NCBI RefSeq assembly: GCF_000737325.1
Contig: NZ_CP011125.1
Span: 10,243,945-10,307,944, forward strand
Direction of reading: 5' to 3'
DNA length: 64,000 bases
Source: Sandaracinus amylolyticus
Lineage (GTDB): Bacteria; Myxococcota_A; Polyangia; Polyangiales; Sandaracinaceae
Both the position numbers and the translations under genes were made by a program. Below, one piece after another: positions 18,191 to 26,213 of the stretch. The notes beneath the pieces are model-generated. The model searched no databases and was not told the DNA's origin. It saw only the letters and a list, made by a program, of their open reading frames with translations. The stretch's first letter is position 1; every line of letters begins with the position of its first letter.

Positions 18191-18615
18191 ACCGAGTACC
18201 GCTGGCCGAGCGCTGTCCGATCCTCGTCGTCGACGACGACGCAGACGTGGTGACGCTCGCGCGGAAGGTGCTCGAGCACGCGGGCTGGCTCGTCGAAGCC
18301 ACGACCGATCCCCGGCACGCGCTGGAGATCGCGACGCGTGTGAAGCCGTGCCTCGTGCTCGTCGACCTGATGATGCCGCACATGGACGGCGAAGAGCTGC
18401 TCTGCGCGCTGCGCGCTGCGTTCAGGGGCGACGCGATGCCGAAGATCGCGCTGATCAGCGCAGCCTACTCGCGCGCCGAGGTCGCGAAGCGGCTCGAGGT
18501 CGACGCATCGCTGGCGAAGCCGTTCGACCTGGACGACCTGCGCGACGTCGCGGTGCGCTTCGCGAGCGCCCACCGCGACCGCCCGACCAGCCGCCCGCCG
18601 CCTCCGTCCCGCTGA
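18187..18615 (+). CDS. Single-domain response regulator (CheY-like receiver)
   Basis: 142 residues beginning at a GTG that overlaps the tatC stop (GTGA). The receiver fold is complete: acidic pocket Asp16-Asp18 in LVVDDDADV, phospho-acceptor Asp60 in CLVLVDLMMPHMDG, Ser in ALISAAYS, and Lys in SLAKPFDLDDL. There is no output domain; only a short Pro/Arg tail follows. It could act through protein-protein contact or as a phosphate sink. Its partner kinase is not in the window. Coupling to tatC is unusual and may only reflect shared transcription. Confidence 0.88.
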   Translation: MNRVPLAERCPILVVDDDADVVTLARKVLEHAGWLVEATTDPRHALEIATRVKPCLVLVDLMMPHMDGEELLCALRAAFRGDAMPKIALISAAYSRAEVAKRLEVDASLAKPFDLDDLRDVAVRFASAHRDRPTSRPPPPSR

Positions 18616-19045
18616 ATCAGGTGAGTGCGCGTGGTGGGGCTCGGATGCGCGTGATGCGCGCGCCCGAAGAGAATTTTCGAGGAGAGCAGGCGCGTTAGGA
18701 ACACCACGTCGCCGTGCGCGTGGTGAGGCTCGGATTTGCGCGTCGTGCCCGAGTCGGGTTTTCGGGCGGAGCAGTCGAAGCTCGGGTCGTCGCGCTGCCT
18801 GCCGACTCACCGCGTGCGATCGCCGCGAACGGATCGCTTCGTCCGAGCGCTCCGCGTGCGGTGAGTCGACAGGAAATCCCGATGACGTGGCCTTCCTAAC
18901 CCTCCTGCTCTCCTCAAAAATTCTCCGGCTCTCCTCAGCAGGCGCGCGGATCGTCGGACGGCGCGCGACGGCGATCGCACCGGACACCGCCGTTTTCTTG
19001 GTGTTCTCCGCGGCCTCCGCGAGAGTCCCGCGCACGGAGGACCTC
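18616..19045. other. 430-bp intergenic region with repeats only
   Basis: No gene is supported here. Besides the palindromic element it holds a degenerate direct repeat: 18625-18645 and 18714-18734 share GTGCGCGTGGTG.GGCTCGGAT with one mismatch, 89 bp apart, on either side of the left palindrome arm. The last 100 bases lead to the beta-barrel gene, with GGAGG at 19036-19040. Confidence 0.7.
18669..18925. repeat. 257-bp palindromic element with 42-bp terminal inverted repeats
   Basis: Left arm 18669-18710 and right arm 18884-18925 are 42 bases each and match as inverted repeats at 37 of 42 positions; the shared core is CCTGCTCTCCTC followed by AAAATTCTC. Nested inside is a second inverted pair, 18799-18813 and 18858-18872 (14 of 15). 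No convincing coding frame lies inside. The left arm has a related copy at 37336-37369. The structure resembles a miniature inverted-repeat element, but I see no target-site duplication that I can defend. It fills the gap between the response-regulator gene and the beta-barrel gene. Confidence 0.75.
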
Positions 19046-19720
19046 ATGGATCGCAACCACACACGCGTCCTGGCGGCCGCCGCGCTCTGCGTCGCCGCGC
19101 TCTCGTTCGCGCCCCGCACCGCGCACGCCTACGACGTCAACGGGCTCGCCGTCGGCGCCGACGTCTCGCTCGGCGGCCCGAGCGGATTCGCGCTCTCGGT
19201 CGGCCTCGGCCGCCTGGAGCTCGACTTCATCCTCGGGCTCTCGCTCAACCTGCCCGAGGGCGGCGTGCTCACGCCGAACTTCGGCGGCGCGGCGGGCGTG
19301 TTCTACACGCTCACCGACGCGACGCAGACGAACCTGCAGATCGGCGGGCGCATCGGCGTGCTCGTCGACAGCCAGAGCGTCGCGGGCGAGCTCGACACGA
19401 ACGCCGCGTTCACGATCGAAGCGGACCTGCGCGTCGAGCACCGCCTCGACGATCACTGCGTGATCAATTTCCAGGTCGGCATCGGCACCCAGATCTGGCC
19501 CGACGACTCCGACTTCGGCACGCCGCAGCCCGACTTCGTCATGGGCTTCGGCAACACCGGTCTCGTGGGCGGCGCCGGGTTCCGCTACTACTTCGACGCG
19601 CTCGGCACGACGCCGGCGTTCGCGCCCGCGCCCGCCGCGTCGGCGCCGCCGCCGCCCGCGGTGCAGTCGTCGGTCGAGCCTGCTGCGGCGCCGGCCGAAG
19701 ATCGCCCCGACTGGGAGTGA
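19046..19720 (+). CDS. Outer-membrane beta-barrel-like exported protein
   Basis: 224 residues. The signal peptide runs MDRNHTRVLAAAALCVAALS and is cleaved near AHA-YD. The mature part alternates hydrophobic and polar residues in strands with Gly turns: FALSVGLGRLELDFILGLSL, GGAAGVFYTLTDA, NLQIGGRIGVLVDS, FTIEADLRVEHRLDD and VGGAGFRYYFD, as in small outer-membrane barrels. The C-terminus is a Pro/Ala tether (APAPAASAPPPPAV) ending in a Trp-Glu rather than a terminal Phe, so insertion by the Bam machine is not certain. ATG with GGAGG six bases upstream. Followed by a terminator. Confidence 0.78.
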   Translation: MDRNHTRVLAAAALCVAALSFAPRTAHAYDVNGLAVGADVSLGGPSGFALSVGLGRLELDFILGLSLNLPEGGVLTPNFGGAAGVFYTLTDATQTNLQIGGRIGVLVDSQSVAGELDTNAAFTIEADLRVEHRLDDHCVINFQVGIGTQIWPDDSDFGTPQPDFVMGFGNTGLVGGAGFRYYFDALGTTPAFAPAPAASAPPPPAVQSSVEPAAAPAEDRPDWE

Positions 19721-19740
19721 TCGACCGCTGATCGCGCGAC

Positions 19741-19776
19741 GAAGCCGGCCTCGCTGACGAAGCGAGCGCCGGCTTC
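19741..19776 (+). terminator. Terminator hairpin after the beta-barrel gene
   Basis: GAAGCCGGC at 19741-19749 pairs with GCCGGCTTC at 19768-19776, and an inner CTCGCT/AGCGAG pair extends the stem around a GACGA loop. ATGTTTCTT follows, giving a short T-rich stretch. Confidence 0.75.
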
Positions 19777-19882
19777 ATGTTTCTTCACCGCGGTCCCCGG
19801 CGTCGCTCAAACATCGCACCGCATCTTCGTTCTCCGAAGGCGATGCCCGCATCGTGCGTGGCCGCCCACGGAGGACGCGACG

Positions 19883-20422
19883 ATGTTGGGATTCCTGGTC
19901 GGAACTGCGTGTCTGATCGGTCTGGTGAAGGTGGTCCGCGGTGGCGGCGCGTGCGGGCGCGGCTTCGGCCATCACCGTCATGGCTGGCACCACCACGATC
20001 ATCACGGCTGGGGTGGTGGTTGGCGCCGCGGCGGCTGGGGCGGCGGGTGGATGCGCGGGCTCTTCGAGCGGCTCGACACCTCGCCCGGTCAGGAGAAGGT
20101 GATCAAGCAGTCGGTCGAGGAGATCTTCGCTTCGACGCGCTCGCTGCGCACCGAGCTCGACGACACGCGCCGTGACATCGCGGCCGCGCTGCGCGCCGGC
20201 ATCGTCGACGAGGTGCAGATGGGCGAGCTCTTCGCGCGCCACGACGAGAAGCTGCGCGAGGTGCGCAAGGCGATGGTCGGCGCGCTCGCGCGCGTGAGCG
20301 ACGCGCTCGACGAGACGCAGCGCAAGCAGCTCGCGGATCTGATCGACCGTGGCCTCGCCGCGGGCGGCGGCTGGGGTCGTTTCGGCGGCGGGCCGTATCG
20401 CGGCCGCAGCGACTGGGCGTGA
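19883..20422 (+). CDS. His-rich CpxP/Spy-like periplasmic regulator candidate
   Basis: 179 residues. The N-terminal hydrophobic segment (MLGFLVGTACLIGLVKVV) acts as an anchor or signal. A remarkable His/Gly/Trp segment follows (HHRHGWHHHDHHGWGGGW), which could bind Zn, Cu or Ni. The rest is helical and charged, with an arrangement like LTxxQ-type Spy/CpxP or CnrX-like metal sensors: TSPGQEKVIKQSVEEIFAST, ELDDTRRDIAAALRAG, ALDETQRKQLADLIDRGLA. It is the first gene of a run leading to an OmpR-type two-component system, exactly where CpxP-type inhibitors usually sit. Periplasmic stress or metal sensing is a fair inference. Confidence 0.75.
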   Translation: MLGFLVGTACLIGLVKVVRGGGACGRGFGHHRHGWHHHDHHGWGGGWRRGGWGGGWMRGLFERLDTSPGQEKVIKQSVEEIFASTRSLRTELDDTRRDIAAALRAGIVDEVQMGELFARHDEKLREVRKAMVGALARVSDALDETQRKQLADLIDRGLAAGGGWGRFGGGPYRGRSDWA

Positions 20423-20457
20423 GCGAGAGACCTTCTTCGAGACGAGGAGAGATCACG

Positions 20458-20685
20458 ATGTTCTTCGGACGAAAGCTGCTGATCGGTCTGCTCGCGTTCG
20501 GCACCGTCGCTGGGTACGCGAGCGGCTTCGCGAGCTTCGCGCACTGCGCGCGCCGCGGGCACGAGGCGCGTCGCGACGCGTTCGAGGCGCACGTCGCCGA
20601 CGTGTGCACGCGCGCCGCGCATCGCGTGTACGAAGGTGAGCGCCACGAGGCGCGCCACGACGCACGCTGGGCGCACAGCGAGTAA
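20458..20685 (+). CDS. Small single-helix membrane protein
   Basis: 75 residues from the ATG at 20458, preceded by GAGGAGAG. One hydrophobic segment near the start (LLIGLLAFGTVAGYASGF) is followed by a His/Arg/Glu-rich tail with two Cys and several His (CARRGHEARRDAF, VCTRAAHRVYEGERHEARHD). It sits between the His-rich protein gene and the two-component system in the same direction. A helper of the same metal or envelope stress response seems plausible; no family is known to me. Confidence 0.65.
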   Translation: MFFGRKLLIGLLAFGTVAGYASGFASFAHCARRGHEARRDAFEAHVADVCTRAAHRVYEGERHEARHDARWAHSE

Positions 20686-20718
20686 GATCGAGCGCGTGAC
20701 CGAGGCGGGCCTCCACCG

Positions 20719-21417
20719 ATGATCCGGGTGCTCCTGATCGACGACGATCGACGGCTCTTCGAGCTGCTCGAGACGTATCTCGCGCAGAACGGCGTGACGC
20801 TCGCGTATGCGCCCGACGGGCCCAAGGGGCTCGCTGCGCTCGGTGGAGGTCAGAGCGGCGCGTACGACGCCGTGCTGCTCGACGTGATGATGCCGCAGAT
20901 GGACGGGCTCGAGGTGCTGCGCCGCATCCGGGTCGAGAAGGGCGCGCTCCCGGTGATCATGCTGACGGCGCGCGGTGACGAGACCGATCGTGTGGTCGGC
21001 CTCGAGCTCGGCGCGGACGACTACGTGCCGAAGCCGTTCTCGCCGCGCGAGCTGCTCGCGCGCCTGCGCGCCGTGATGCGTCGTGGTCGCCCCGAGACGA
21101 GCGATCAGCGCATCTCGGCCGCGGGCATCAGCGCGGATCTCGGCACGCGCGAGGTGAGCGTCGACGGGCGCGTCGTCGAGCTCACCGGGCTCGAGTTCGA
21201 CATCCTCGTCGCGCTGCTCAAGCGCGCGGGGCGCGTCATTCCCCGCAACGCGCTGCTCGCGGAGGCGGGGCGCGACGACGTCGTGGTCGGCGAGCGCACG
21301 GTCGACGTGCACATCTCGCGGCTGCGCAAGAAGCTCGGCGACGATCCGCCGCAGCGCATCAAGACGGTGCGCGGCGTCGGCTACGTGCTCTCGCGCGAAG
21401 GCGTCAACGGTGCGTGA
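20719..21417 (+). CDS. OmpR/CpxR-type response regulator
   Basis: 232 residues. Receiver domain with acidic Asp8-Asp10, phospho-acceptor Asp55 in AVLLDVMMPQMDG, Thr in IMLTARGDE and Lys in ADDYVPKPFSPREL. The C-terminal winged helix is of the OmpR/PhoB type: GLEFDILVALLKRAGRVI, then TVDVHISRLRKKLGDDP and VRGVGYVLS. It would bind direct repeats in promoters when phosphorylated. Its stop overlaps the start of the kinase gene, and the CpxP-like gene upstream suggests a CpxAR-like envelope or metal stress circuit. Confidence 0.95.
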   Translation: MIRVLLIDDDRRLFELLETYLAQNGVTLAYAPDGPKGLAALGGGQSGAYDAVLLDVMMPQMDGLEVLRRIRVEKGALPVIMLTARGDETDRVVGLELGADDYVPKPFSPRELLARLRAVMRRGRPETSDQRISAAGISADLGTREVSVDGRVVELTGLEFDILVALLKRAGRVIPRNALLAEAGRDDVVVGERTVDVHISRLRKKLGDDPPQRIKTVRGVGYVLSREGVNGA

Positions 21418-22738
21418 AGAGCGCTGCAGGCCCACGCCGCCGCCCTTCGGTCGCGGGCTGACGTACTGGGTCCGCGCGAAGCTGCATCGCCGCATCTTCG
21501 CGTGGTTCGGCGCGTCGATCGTGATGACCGGCGCGAGCGTGTGGCTCGTGCTCTCCCTCGCGTCCGCGCCCTATCGCGGCTGGCACGAGGACTGGGAGCG
21601 GCTGCGCCACTTCGTGGGGCACCAGTACGCGGTGGTCTGGGACGATCCCGCGGCGCGCGACGAGCTCGCGCGCACCACGTCGGATCAGCTCGACGTGCAG
21701 GTCGTGCTCGAGGACGCGCGCGGGCACGAGCTGTCGCGCTTCGGCGCGCGCGAGTGTCGTCATCCGCGCTTCGAGGCGCCGGTGATCCGCGGTGGGCGCG
21801 AGGTCGGCCGCGTCGAGGTGTGCGCGGAGCGCGCGGCGCCGCGGCCCGGATGGTTGCTCATCCTCGGCGTCGTCGTCGCGTGCGGCACGCTCTGGGCGGC
21901 GTCGGGCGTGATCGCGCGGAGGTTGGTGCGCCCGCTCTCGCACGTGGTGCAGGTCGCGCGCGACGTGGGCACGGGCAAGCTCGGATCGCGCGTGCGCATC
22001 GGGCACCACCGCACCGGCGAGCTCGGCGTGCTCGCCGACGCGATCGACGACATGGCGGCGCGCATCGAGAAGCAGCTGCGCGATCAGCGCGAGCTCCTCG
22101 CGGCGGTGAGCCACGAGATCCGCACGCCGCTCGGGCACATCCGGATCCTGCTCGAGACCGCGCGCGACGGAGCGGAGCGCGGCGAGCCGCTCGGGACGAA
22201 GACGTGCGACGAGCTCGAGCGCGAGGTGCTCGAGATCGACGATCTGGTGGGCGAGCTGCTCGCGAGCTCACGATTGAGCTTCGACGCGATCGAGCGACGC
22301 CCGCTCGAGGCGCTCGATCTCGGTGCGCGCGCGCTGGAGCGCGCCGGGCTCTCGATCGATCTGCTGGAGAGCGACGAGGAGAGCGTGCCGTTCGACGGCG
22401 ATGCGACGCTGCTCGGGCGCGCGCTCGCGAACCTGCTCGAGAACGCGAAGCGACACGCGGGCGGCATCGTGCGCCTGGTGATCGAGCGCGACGTGCAGGG
22501 CGGCTTGGTGTTCGCGGTCGACGACGACGGGCCGGGGTTCGCGGGCGACGAGATCGAGAAGGTGTTCGATCCGTTCTATCGCGGCGAGCGACGCGCGGGC
22601 GCGAGCGCGGGATCGCTCGGGCTCGGGCTCTCGCTGGTGCGGCGCATCGCGCAGGCACACGGCGGTCGCGCGTGGGCCGAGAACCGTCGGGGCGGCGGGG
22701 CGCGCGTCGCGTTCCGGGTCGCGCCGCGACAAACCTGA
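21410..22738 (+). CDS. Sensor histidine kinase partner (CpxA/EnvZ-like layout)
   Basis: 442 residues from a GTG that overlaps the regulator gene by 8 bp. Layout: first helix (IFAWFGASIVMTGASVWLVL), a small periplasmic domain of roughly 100 residues, second helix (GWLLILGVVVACGTLWAASG), HAMP domain (RRLVRPLSHVVQVARDVGTG), H-box with phospho-accepting His235 (AAVSHEIRTPLGHIRILLET), and HATPase with N-box NLLENAKRHAGG, G1 DDDGPGFAGDEI and G2 GSLGLGLSLV. The two Cys and several His around DARGHELSRFGARECRHPRF in the periplasmic part could bind metal. Confidence 0.94.
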   Translation: MREERCRPTPPPFGRGLTYWVRAKLHRRIFAWFGASIVMTGASVWLVLSLASAPYRGWHEDWERLRHFVGHQYAVVWDDPAARDELARTTSDQLDVQVVLEDARGHELSRFGARECRHPRFEAPVIRGGREVGRVEVCAERAAPRPGWLLILGVVVACGTLWAASGVIARRLVRPLSHVVQVARDVGTGKLGSRVRIGHHRTGELGVLADAIDDMAARIEKQLRDQRELLAAVSHEIRTPLGHIRILLETARDGAERGEPLGTKTCDELEREVLEIDDLVGELLASSRLSFDAIERRPLEALDLGARALERAGLSIDLLESDEESVPFDGDATLLGRALANLLENAKRHAGGIVRLVIERDVQGGLVFAVDDDGPGFAGDEIEKVFDPFYRGERRAGASAGSLGLGLSLVRRIAQAHGGRAWAENRRGGGARVAFRVAPRQT

Positions 22739-22774
22739 CATCATGCTGACAGAGGTCCGCTCCACGATGCTCGC

Positions 22775-23149
22775 ATGAGCAAGTCGAAGAGTGTGATCAC
22801 CTGGTTCGAGATCCCCTGCGCCGACCTCGATCGTGCTGCGCGCTTCTACGAGGCGATGACCGGCACGAAGCTGCGCCGCATGGAGTTCGTCGGCGTTCCG
22901 CACGCGATGCTCGCGTCGTCGGAGGACGTGGACGTCGGCGGCGCGCTGGTCGCCGATCCGAACAACGCGCCGTCGGGCAAAGGCACGGTCGTGTACCTCG
23001 ACGCGCGCGGCGAGCTCGACGCGTGGCTCGAGCGCGCGCAGCGCGCGGGCGGGACGATCGCGCTCCCGAAGACGTCGATCGGCGAGATCGGCGAGATCGC
23101 GTTCGTGATCGACACCGAGGGCAACCGCGTCGGGCTGCACACGCGCTGA
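22775..23149 (+). CDS. VOC-superfamily (glyoxalase-like) protein
   Basis: 124 residues with the paired beta-alpha-beta-beta-beta modules of the vicinal oxygen chelate fold: ITWFEIPCADLDRAARFYEA at the start and IGEIAFVIDTEGNRVGLHT at the end. Such proteins are metal-dependent isomerases, dioxygenases or thiol transferases, but many are simple binders. The usual metal-binding His at the first strand is replaced here (TWFEIP), while the final Glu site is an Asn-Arg-Val, so catalytic metal binding is doubtful. It begins 36 bp after the kinase gene. Confidence 0.85.
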   Translation: MSKSKSVITWFEIPCADLDRAARFYEAMTGTKLRRMEFVGVPHAMLASSEDVDVGGALVADPNNAPSGKGTVVYLDARGELDAWLERAQRAGGTIALPKTSIGEIGEIAFVIDTEGNRVGLHTR

Positions 23150-23153
23150 TCGG

Positions 23154-23690
23154 TCACCGGCGGAGGTCGTGCACGAACCGCGCGACCTCCGCCGGTGAGC
23201 GCAGTCGATGCAGCGTGAGATGCGTGGGGGCGGTCTCGAAGAGCGCGTCGTAGCGCGCGCGGATGTCGTCGAAGCGCGTCCACGCCCAGAGCACGACGTT
23301 CTCCTCGGGCTCGCGGCTCGCGAGCGCGCGCCACGACTCGCGGTTTCCGTTCCACAGCTCTTCGCGCGTGATCACGCGGCGGAGGCTGCGCGCGACGAGC
23401 CGGCGCATGACGAGCCCGCGCGGCAGGTCGAGCCACACGACCGTGTCGGCGCGCCGCTGCACGACATCGCCGAGCTTCGAGACGTACTGACCGCACACGA
23501 CCCACGCGTCCGACGCGTCGAGCCGAGCCTCGACCCGCGCGCGGAATTCGGGCGTCGGAAGCGGGCGCCAATCGGCCTGGTGGTGGATCGCGTCGAGCTC
23601 GACGTGGGGGAGCGCGAGGCACGACGCGACCGTGCGCGCGAGCGTCGTCTTGCCCGCGCCGGACGAGCCGACGATCCACACCCGGCGCAT
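23154..23690 (-). CDS. P-loop nucleotide kinase-like protein (adenylate kinase-related)
   Basis: 178 residues with a Walker A motif at the very start (WIVGSSGAGKTTLARTVA), a lid-like region, and a Walker B-like strand TVVWLDLPRGLVMRRLV. The segment VELDAIHHQADWRPLPTPEF and WNGNRESW are typical of the small adenylate kinase-related proteins once named FlaR-like. The natural substrate is not known. It is the last gene of a minus-strand group starting with the methyltransferase, and is convergent with the VOC gene with only 4 bp between their ends. Confidence 0.85.
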   Translation of the reverse strand: MRRVWIVGSSGAGKTTLARTVASCLALPHVELDAIHHQADWRPLPTPEFRARVEARLDASDAWVVCGQYVSKLGDVVQRRADTVVWLDLPRGLVMRRLVARSLRRVITREELWNGNRESWRALASREPEENVVLWAWTRFDDIRARYDALFETAPTHLTLHRLRSPAEVARFVHDLRR

Positions 23691-23703
23691 CGACGCGATC
23701 GTG

Positions 23704-24714
23704 TCACGTCGGCGGCGTGACGCGCAGCGTGTCGTCGACGTGCACGCGCGGGGTCGGCTTCGTCGTCTCGTCGGCGGGCGCGGTCCAGCGCACCCGTTGC
23801 TGAGGCTCGTAGCCCAGCTCGCGCTTCGCGCGCGCGCCGTCGAGCACGCCGCTCCACCGGAAGCGCCGGCGGTTGAGCGACCACTCGAACTCGGTGCCGC
23901 GCACCCGCGCGCGCGCCGTGTAGAGCGGACCGATCAGCGACGCGCCGATCGGGATCGCGATCCGCTTCGCGTACGCGATCGCCGCGCTCAGCGGGAGCAC
24001 GTCCGCGCCGGGCACGTTGAACACGCCCTGGGCGCGCGATCCGAGCGCGAGCTCGGTGGCGCGCGTCGCGTCCTCGATCGAGATCACGTCGAGCATCGGA
24101 TCGTGCCCGATGGGCCGATAACAAACGCGCGACGAGAGGTAGTCGAAGAGCTGGCTGCCGCACTCGGGCGCGAAGGTCTCGGCGAGGCGCAGCACCGCGA
24201 TCGAGAGCGGTGAGAGCCCCATGCGCACGCACACCGTGAGGTCCGCCTCGACGCGATCACGCACCCGCTGCGGCATCTCGGGGCCCATCTCGATCGGATG
24301 ATCTTCGCCGATCAGCGCGGGCAGCTGCGCATCGACGCGATAGATCTCCGCGGACCCGACGTACACGAAGCGACGGATCGTCGGGTGGCGCTCGGCGAGC
24401 TGAAGCATCTCGCGCGTCGCGTCGACGTTCAGCGCGTGCACGCGACGGCCCTCGGCGCGCACGCTGCGGTGATGCGCGGAGTGCACGACGGCGTCGATCG
24501 CGAGATCGCGCGCGGGACCGAAGAGCAGCTCGCGCACGTCGCGCGAGCGCGTGAGGTCGAGCGGCAAGTAGTGCAGCCGTCGATCCTGCACGCCGGGCCA
24601 CGTCCGCTCCGCGGCGACGGCGAGCACCGTGGTGCCGTCGCGCCGCGCGAGGAGGCGCTCCACCAGCGCGCGACCGAAGAGCGTCGTCGCGCCCGTCACC
24701 AGCACGCCGGTCAT
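23704..24714 (-). CDS. NAD-dependent epimerase/dehydratase (extended SDR)
   Basis: 336 residues from the ATG at 24714. Rossmann motif GVLVTGATTLFGRALVERLL, a variant of GxxGxxG (TGATTLFG), binds NAD(P). VVHSAHHRS and the Ser of FVYVGSAEIYR mark the active site, but the catalytic Tyr-x-x-x-Lys is not obvious (YRVDAQL follows), so activity may be altered. The C-terminal half has NVPGADVLPLSAAIAYAKR and a substrate domain. The gene overlaps the acyltransferase gene by 4 bp (ATGA). Pairing with an acyltransferase suggests lipid or isoprenoid modification. Confidence 0.85.
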   Translation of the reverse strand: MTGVLVTGATTLFGRALVERLLARRDGTTVLAVAAERTWPGVQDRRLHYLPLDLTRSRDVRELLFGPARDLAIDAVVHSAHHRSVRAEGRRVHALNVDATREMLQLAERHPTIRRFVYVGSAEIYRVDAQLPALIGEDHPIEMGPEMPQRVRDRVEADLTVCVRMGLSPLSIAVLRLAETFAPECGSQLFDYLSSRVCYRPIGHDPMLDVISIEDATRATELALGSRAQGVFNVPGADVLPLSAAIAYAKRIAIPIGASLIGPLYTARARVRGTEFEWSLNRRRFRWSGVLDGARAKRELGYEPQQRVRWTAPADETTKPTPRVHVDDTLRVTPPT

Positions 24715-25556
24715 CGGAAGATCCCCTTTCGCTCGCGCAGTCCCTCGTCGACGAGCGCCTGCACCGCGGCCTGCACCTCGCGCGCGAGCGTTCGTGCCGC
24801 GGCGGGATCGTCGGCCTGTCGCGCCGAGAAGCGCCCGCGCGGATCGATCGGCGCGCCGTAGCGGATGCGGTAGCGCACCGGCAGCGGGATCGGCGTCGCG
24901 GGGATGGGCAGGTAGGGCGCGCCCCACGCGTGGAACGACTCGATGCGCGCGAGCTCGGGCCACTGCTCCTCGGACCCGATGATGCCGACCGGCACGATCG
25001 GCGCACCGTGTTGGATCGCGAGCTCGGCGTGGCCGACGCGGAACGGGCGCAGCTGGTAGCGCTCCGCGAAGGGCTTCGCGATCCCGGGCACGCCCTCGGG
25101 GAAGATGCCGAGGAGCTCTCCGTCGTCGAGCAGGCGGTCGACCGTCCCGCGCGTGCCGCCGACCACGCCGCTGCGGCTGAACGCGGTGCCGACGAACGGC
25201 AGTCGCGGCACGAACGTGTCGGCGACCATGCGCGCGACGCGCGGCGGGCTCGTCTGCCGCAGCACGTCGGCCCACAGCATCATTCCGTCGAGCGGCAAGA
25301 GGCCCGCGTGGTTCGCGGCGAGGATCGCAGGGCCCGTGCTCGGGACGTGCTCGGCGCCGCGCGAGTCCACGCGGAACCACACGTCGTAGAGGAAGCGTGT
25401 GGTCGCGGCCGAGAGCTTCACCGAGTCCGGGTGCATGCCCAGCCGGTCCCAGCCGTGCCCTGCATCGCGCAGCTGCAGCCCGGCGAGGCGCTCTCGCTGC
25501 GCGGCGGGCAAGAGCGCGCGCGTCACTGCGCGCGAGACGTGGCCGGCGAGGCTCAT
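24711..25556 (-). CDS. Lysophospholipid/1-acylglycerol-phosphate acyltransferase-like protein (PlsC family)
   Basis: 281 residues. Motif I is NHAGLLPLDGMML, the NH.G..P.D variant found in a subfamily of PlsC-like acyltransferases; motif III is LLGIFPEGVPG and motif IV is IVPVGIIGSEEQWP. A short basic N-terminus (SRAVTRALLPAAQRE) but no clear membrane helix is present, so it is probably peripheral. It transfers acyl groups from acyl-CoA or ACP to a lysolipid. It overlaps the SDR gene by 4 bp, so the two are coupled. Confidence 0.88.
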   Translation of the reverse strand: MSLAGHVSRAVTRALLPAAQRERLAGLQLRDAGHGWDRLGMHPDSVKLSAATTRFLYDVWFRVDSRGAEHVPSTGPAILAANHAGLLPLDGMMLWADVLRQTSPPRVARMVADTFVPRLPFVGTAFSRSGVVGGTRGTVDRLLDDGELLGIFPEGVPGIAKPFAERYQLRPFRVGHAELAIQHGAPIVPVGIIGSEEQWPELARIESFHAWGAPYLPIPATPIPLPVRYRIRYGAPIDPRGRFSARQADDPAAARTLAREVQAAVQALVDEGLRERKGIFR

Positions 25557-25598
25557 GTCCCTCGCACGTGCGCACCGACGTGTGATCGCGCAATCCGG

Positions 25599-26213
25599 TC
25601 ACGCTCGCGGGGCGCGACGCATCATCCACGCCCGCAGATCCCCGAGCGCCGGGATCGTGACCTCCTCTGCGATCTCGAACCCGTGCCGCTGGTAGAGCAG
25701 CACGCTCTCGCGGCGATCGGTCTCGAGGTACGCCAGCATCCGCGCCTGGTCGGCGCGCGCACAGAACGCTCGCAGCAGCGCGCTTCCGACGCCGCGTCCC
25801 TGCACCGCGGGCTCGACCCCGAGCACCCAGAGGTAGAAGTGCGGCTCCCGCGGATGGAACGGATGCACCTCGTGGTCGTATCGCGCGTAGCGCCATGCGC
25901 CGCGCACGCCGGTCCCGAGCGCGCCTCCCGCCATCCACGGATACACGCTCGCGCGCAGCGGCCATGCACCCGGCGCGAACGAGAGCTGCGCGCCGACGAT
26001 GCGCTCGCCCTCGCGCACGACCTCGATCGTCCCCGCGCGGCGCGCCGCCTCGACGAGCCCGCGGTTGAGCCACGCGACGCGCGAGAGGCGTGTATCGCGA
26101 TCGCAGAACGAGAGGCACGCCCTCGCGACCGGGTTCTCGGAGAACGCACGTCCGAGCATCTCGCCCGCCGCGCGTCCTTCGTGATCACGCATCGCCTCGA
26201 TGCGCCAGCTCAT
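25599..26213 (-). CDS. GNAT-family N-acetyltransferase
   Basis: 204 residues from the ATG at 26213. The acetyl-CoA-binding strand and loop are HFYLWVLGVEPAVQGRGVGSALL, with Q-G-R-G-V-G matching motif A, and the end motif is RESVLLYQRHGFEIAEE. The first half (ALDEMLGRAFSENPVARACL-type segment around residues 15-40) is typical of larger GNATs that act on antibiotics or small metabolites. Its start overlaps the end of the PD-(D/E)XK-like gene by 4 bp, which makes the three genes downstream of the methyltransferase a likely operon. Confidence 0.85.
   Translation of the reverse strand: MSWRIEAMRDHEGRAAGEMLGRAFSENPVARACLSFCDRDTRLSRVAWLNRGLVEAARRAGTIEVVREGERIVGAQLSFAPGAWPLRASVYPWMAGGALGTGVRGAWRYARYDHEVHPFHPREPHFYLWVLGVEPAVQGRGVGSALLRAFCARADQARMLAYLETDRRESVLLYQRHGFEIAEEVTIPALGDLRAWMMRRAPRA

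Noticed and set aside
23704-26118. One long minus-strand frame through the SDR, acyltransferase and GNAT genes
   Set aside because: Only its last 336 codons code for a real protein (SDR). The earlier part is an off-frame reading of the acyltransferase and acetyltransferase genes.
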